Part shown: piece by piece, positions 43,520-43,592 of the stretch
Layout: every line of letters starts with the position of its first letter
How positions within the stretch are numbered: position 1 is the first letter of the stretch
From: Clostridiales bacterium
GTDB lineage: Bacteria > Bacillota > Clostridia > Christensenellales > Aristaeellaceae
Assembly (NCBI GenBank): GCA_016930575.1
Contig: JAFGGL010000039.1
Location: 1 to 43,592 of the forward strand
DNA length: 43,592 nucleotides
Direction: 5' to 3'
The notes under the pieces: generated by a model
Seen by the model: only the letters and a program-made list of their open reading frames with translations
Database searches by the model: none
Told to the model about the DNA's origin: nothing
Position numbers and translations under genes: made by a program

Positions 43520-43592
43520 TGAAGTTGGACACTCAGTGGAAAGGAAAACCACAGTAAATTGGGCCGTGTGGTAGAATGGGCGTTACCAAACA
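43520..43592 (+). mobile_element. Possible left end of an insertion sequence
   Basis: The last bases begin TGAAGTTGGACAC and contain a short A/G-rich leader and a TGGTAGAAT extended -10-like box, with no gene inside the window. This looks like the terminus and promoter region of an IS3-family-type element, but no transposase is visible and the other end is out of view. Confidence 0.25.

Overview
The window looks like a chromosomal stretch of a fairly GC-rich, fermentative clostridium-like Firmicute, probably an uncultured gut or rumen member. The evidence is AGGAGG-type ribosome binding sites, consensus sigma-70 and extended -10 promoters, YesM/YesN-type two-component genes, LplABC-like sugar transporters, and the Firmicutes-type families DUF3048 and DUF6171. 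I see no ribosomal RNA, tRNA, CRISPR array, prophage or complete insertion sequence. Species-level placement cannot be made by eye.

Region 1 (1-6617) is a LacI-controlled glycoside locus. A sugar-binding protein (cut by the window edge) follows a large DUF6259-type putative glycosidase. Behind these is a LacI repressor, and a GH116 beta-glycosidase diverges from it. A near-perfect operator, core ATGACATCGATGTCAT, occurs in a promoter-proximal pair before the DUF6259 gene and again over the repressor's own promoter.

Region 2 (6618-9095) holds a 1-kb hairpin- and repeat-rich stretch with no convincing gene apart from a possible 38-residue ORF. An isolated exported DUF3048 protein follows.

Region 3 (9096-27149) is a peptide-catabolism island, almost entirely on the minus strand. 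A ten-gene operon encodes a MalY-like aminotransferase, a GntR regulator, a complete Dpp/Opp-type peptide importer, both subunits of the TldD/TldE protease and a metal-dependent amidohydrolase. A second operon encodes two S9 peptidases and an ornithine-cyclodeaminase-family enzyme. The two operons start from promoters carrying the same extended -10 element and the same ACTG-N7-CAGT operator at the same distance, so they form one local regulon. A third gene, a second aminotransferase, lies upstream. Between them sits a ribokinase remnant that still has its terminator. This regulon is my best candidate for an undescribed system: import and dismantling of a particular, perhaps modified, peptide class.

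Region 4 (27336-39267) is a plant-polysaccharide locus. An LplB/LplC/LplA-like importer is followed by a GH105 unsaturated rhamnogalacturonyl hydrolase and a GH112 phosphorylase, which suggests rhamnogalacturonan-I use. Diverging from it are an AraC regulator, a GH115 alpha-glucuronidase (with a frameshift near its end), a small DUF6171 protein and a GH51 arabinofuranosidase.

Region 5 (39383-43499) encodes a sugar-binding lipoprotein, a YesM-type histidine kinase and a YesN-type AraC response regulator. This arrangement is like a three-component sugar-sensing system. The last 90 bases may be the edge of an insertion sequence.
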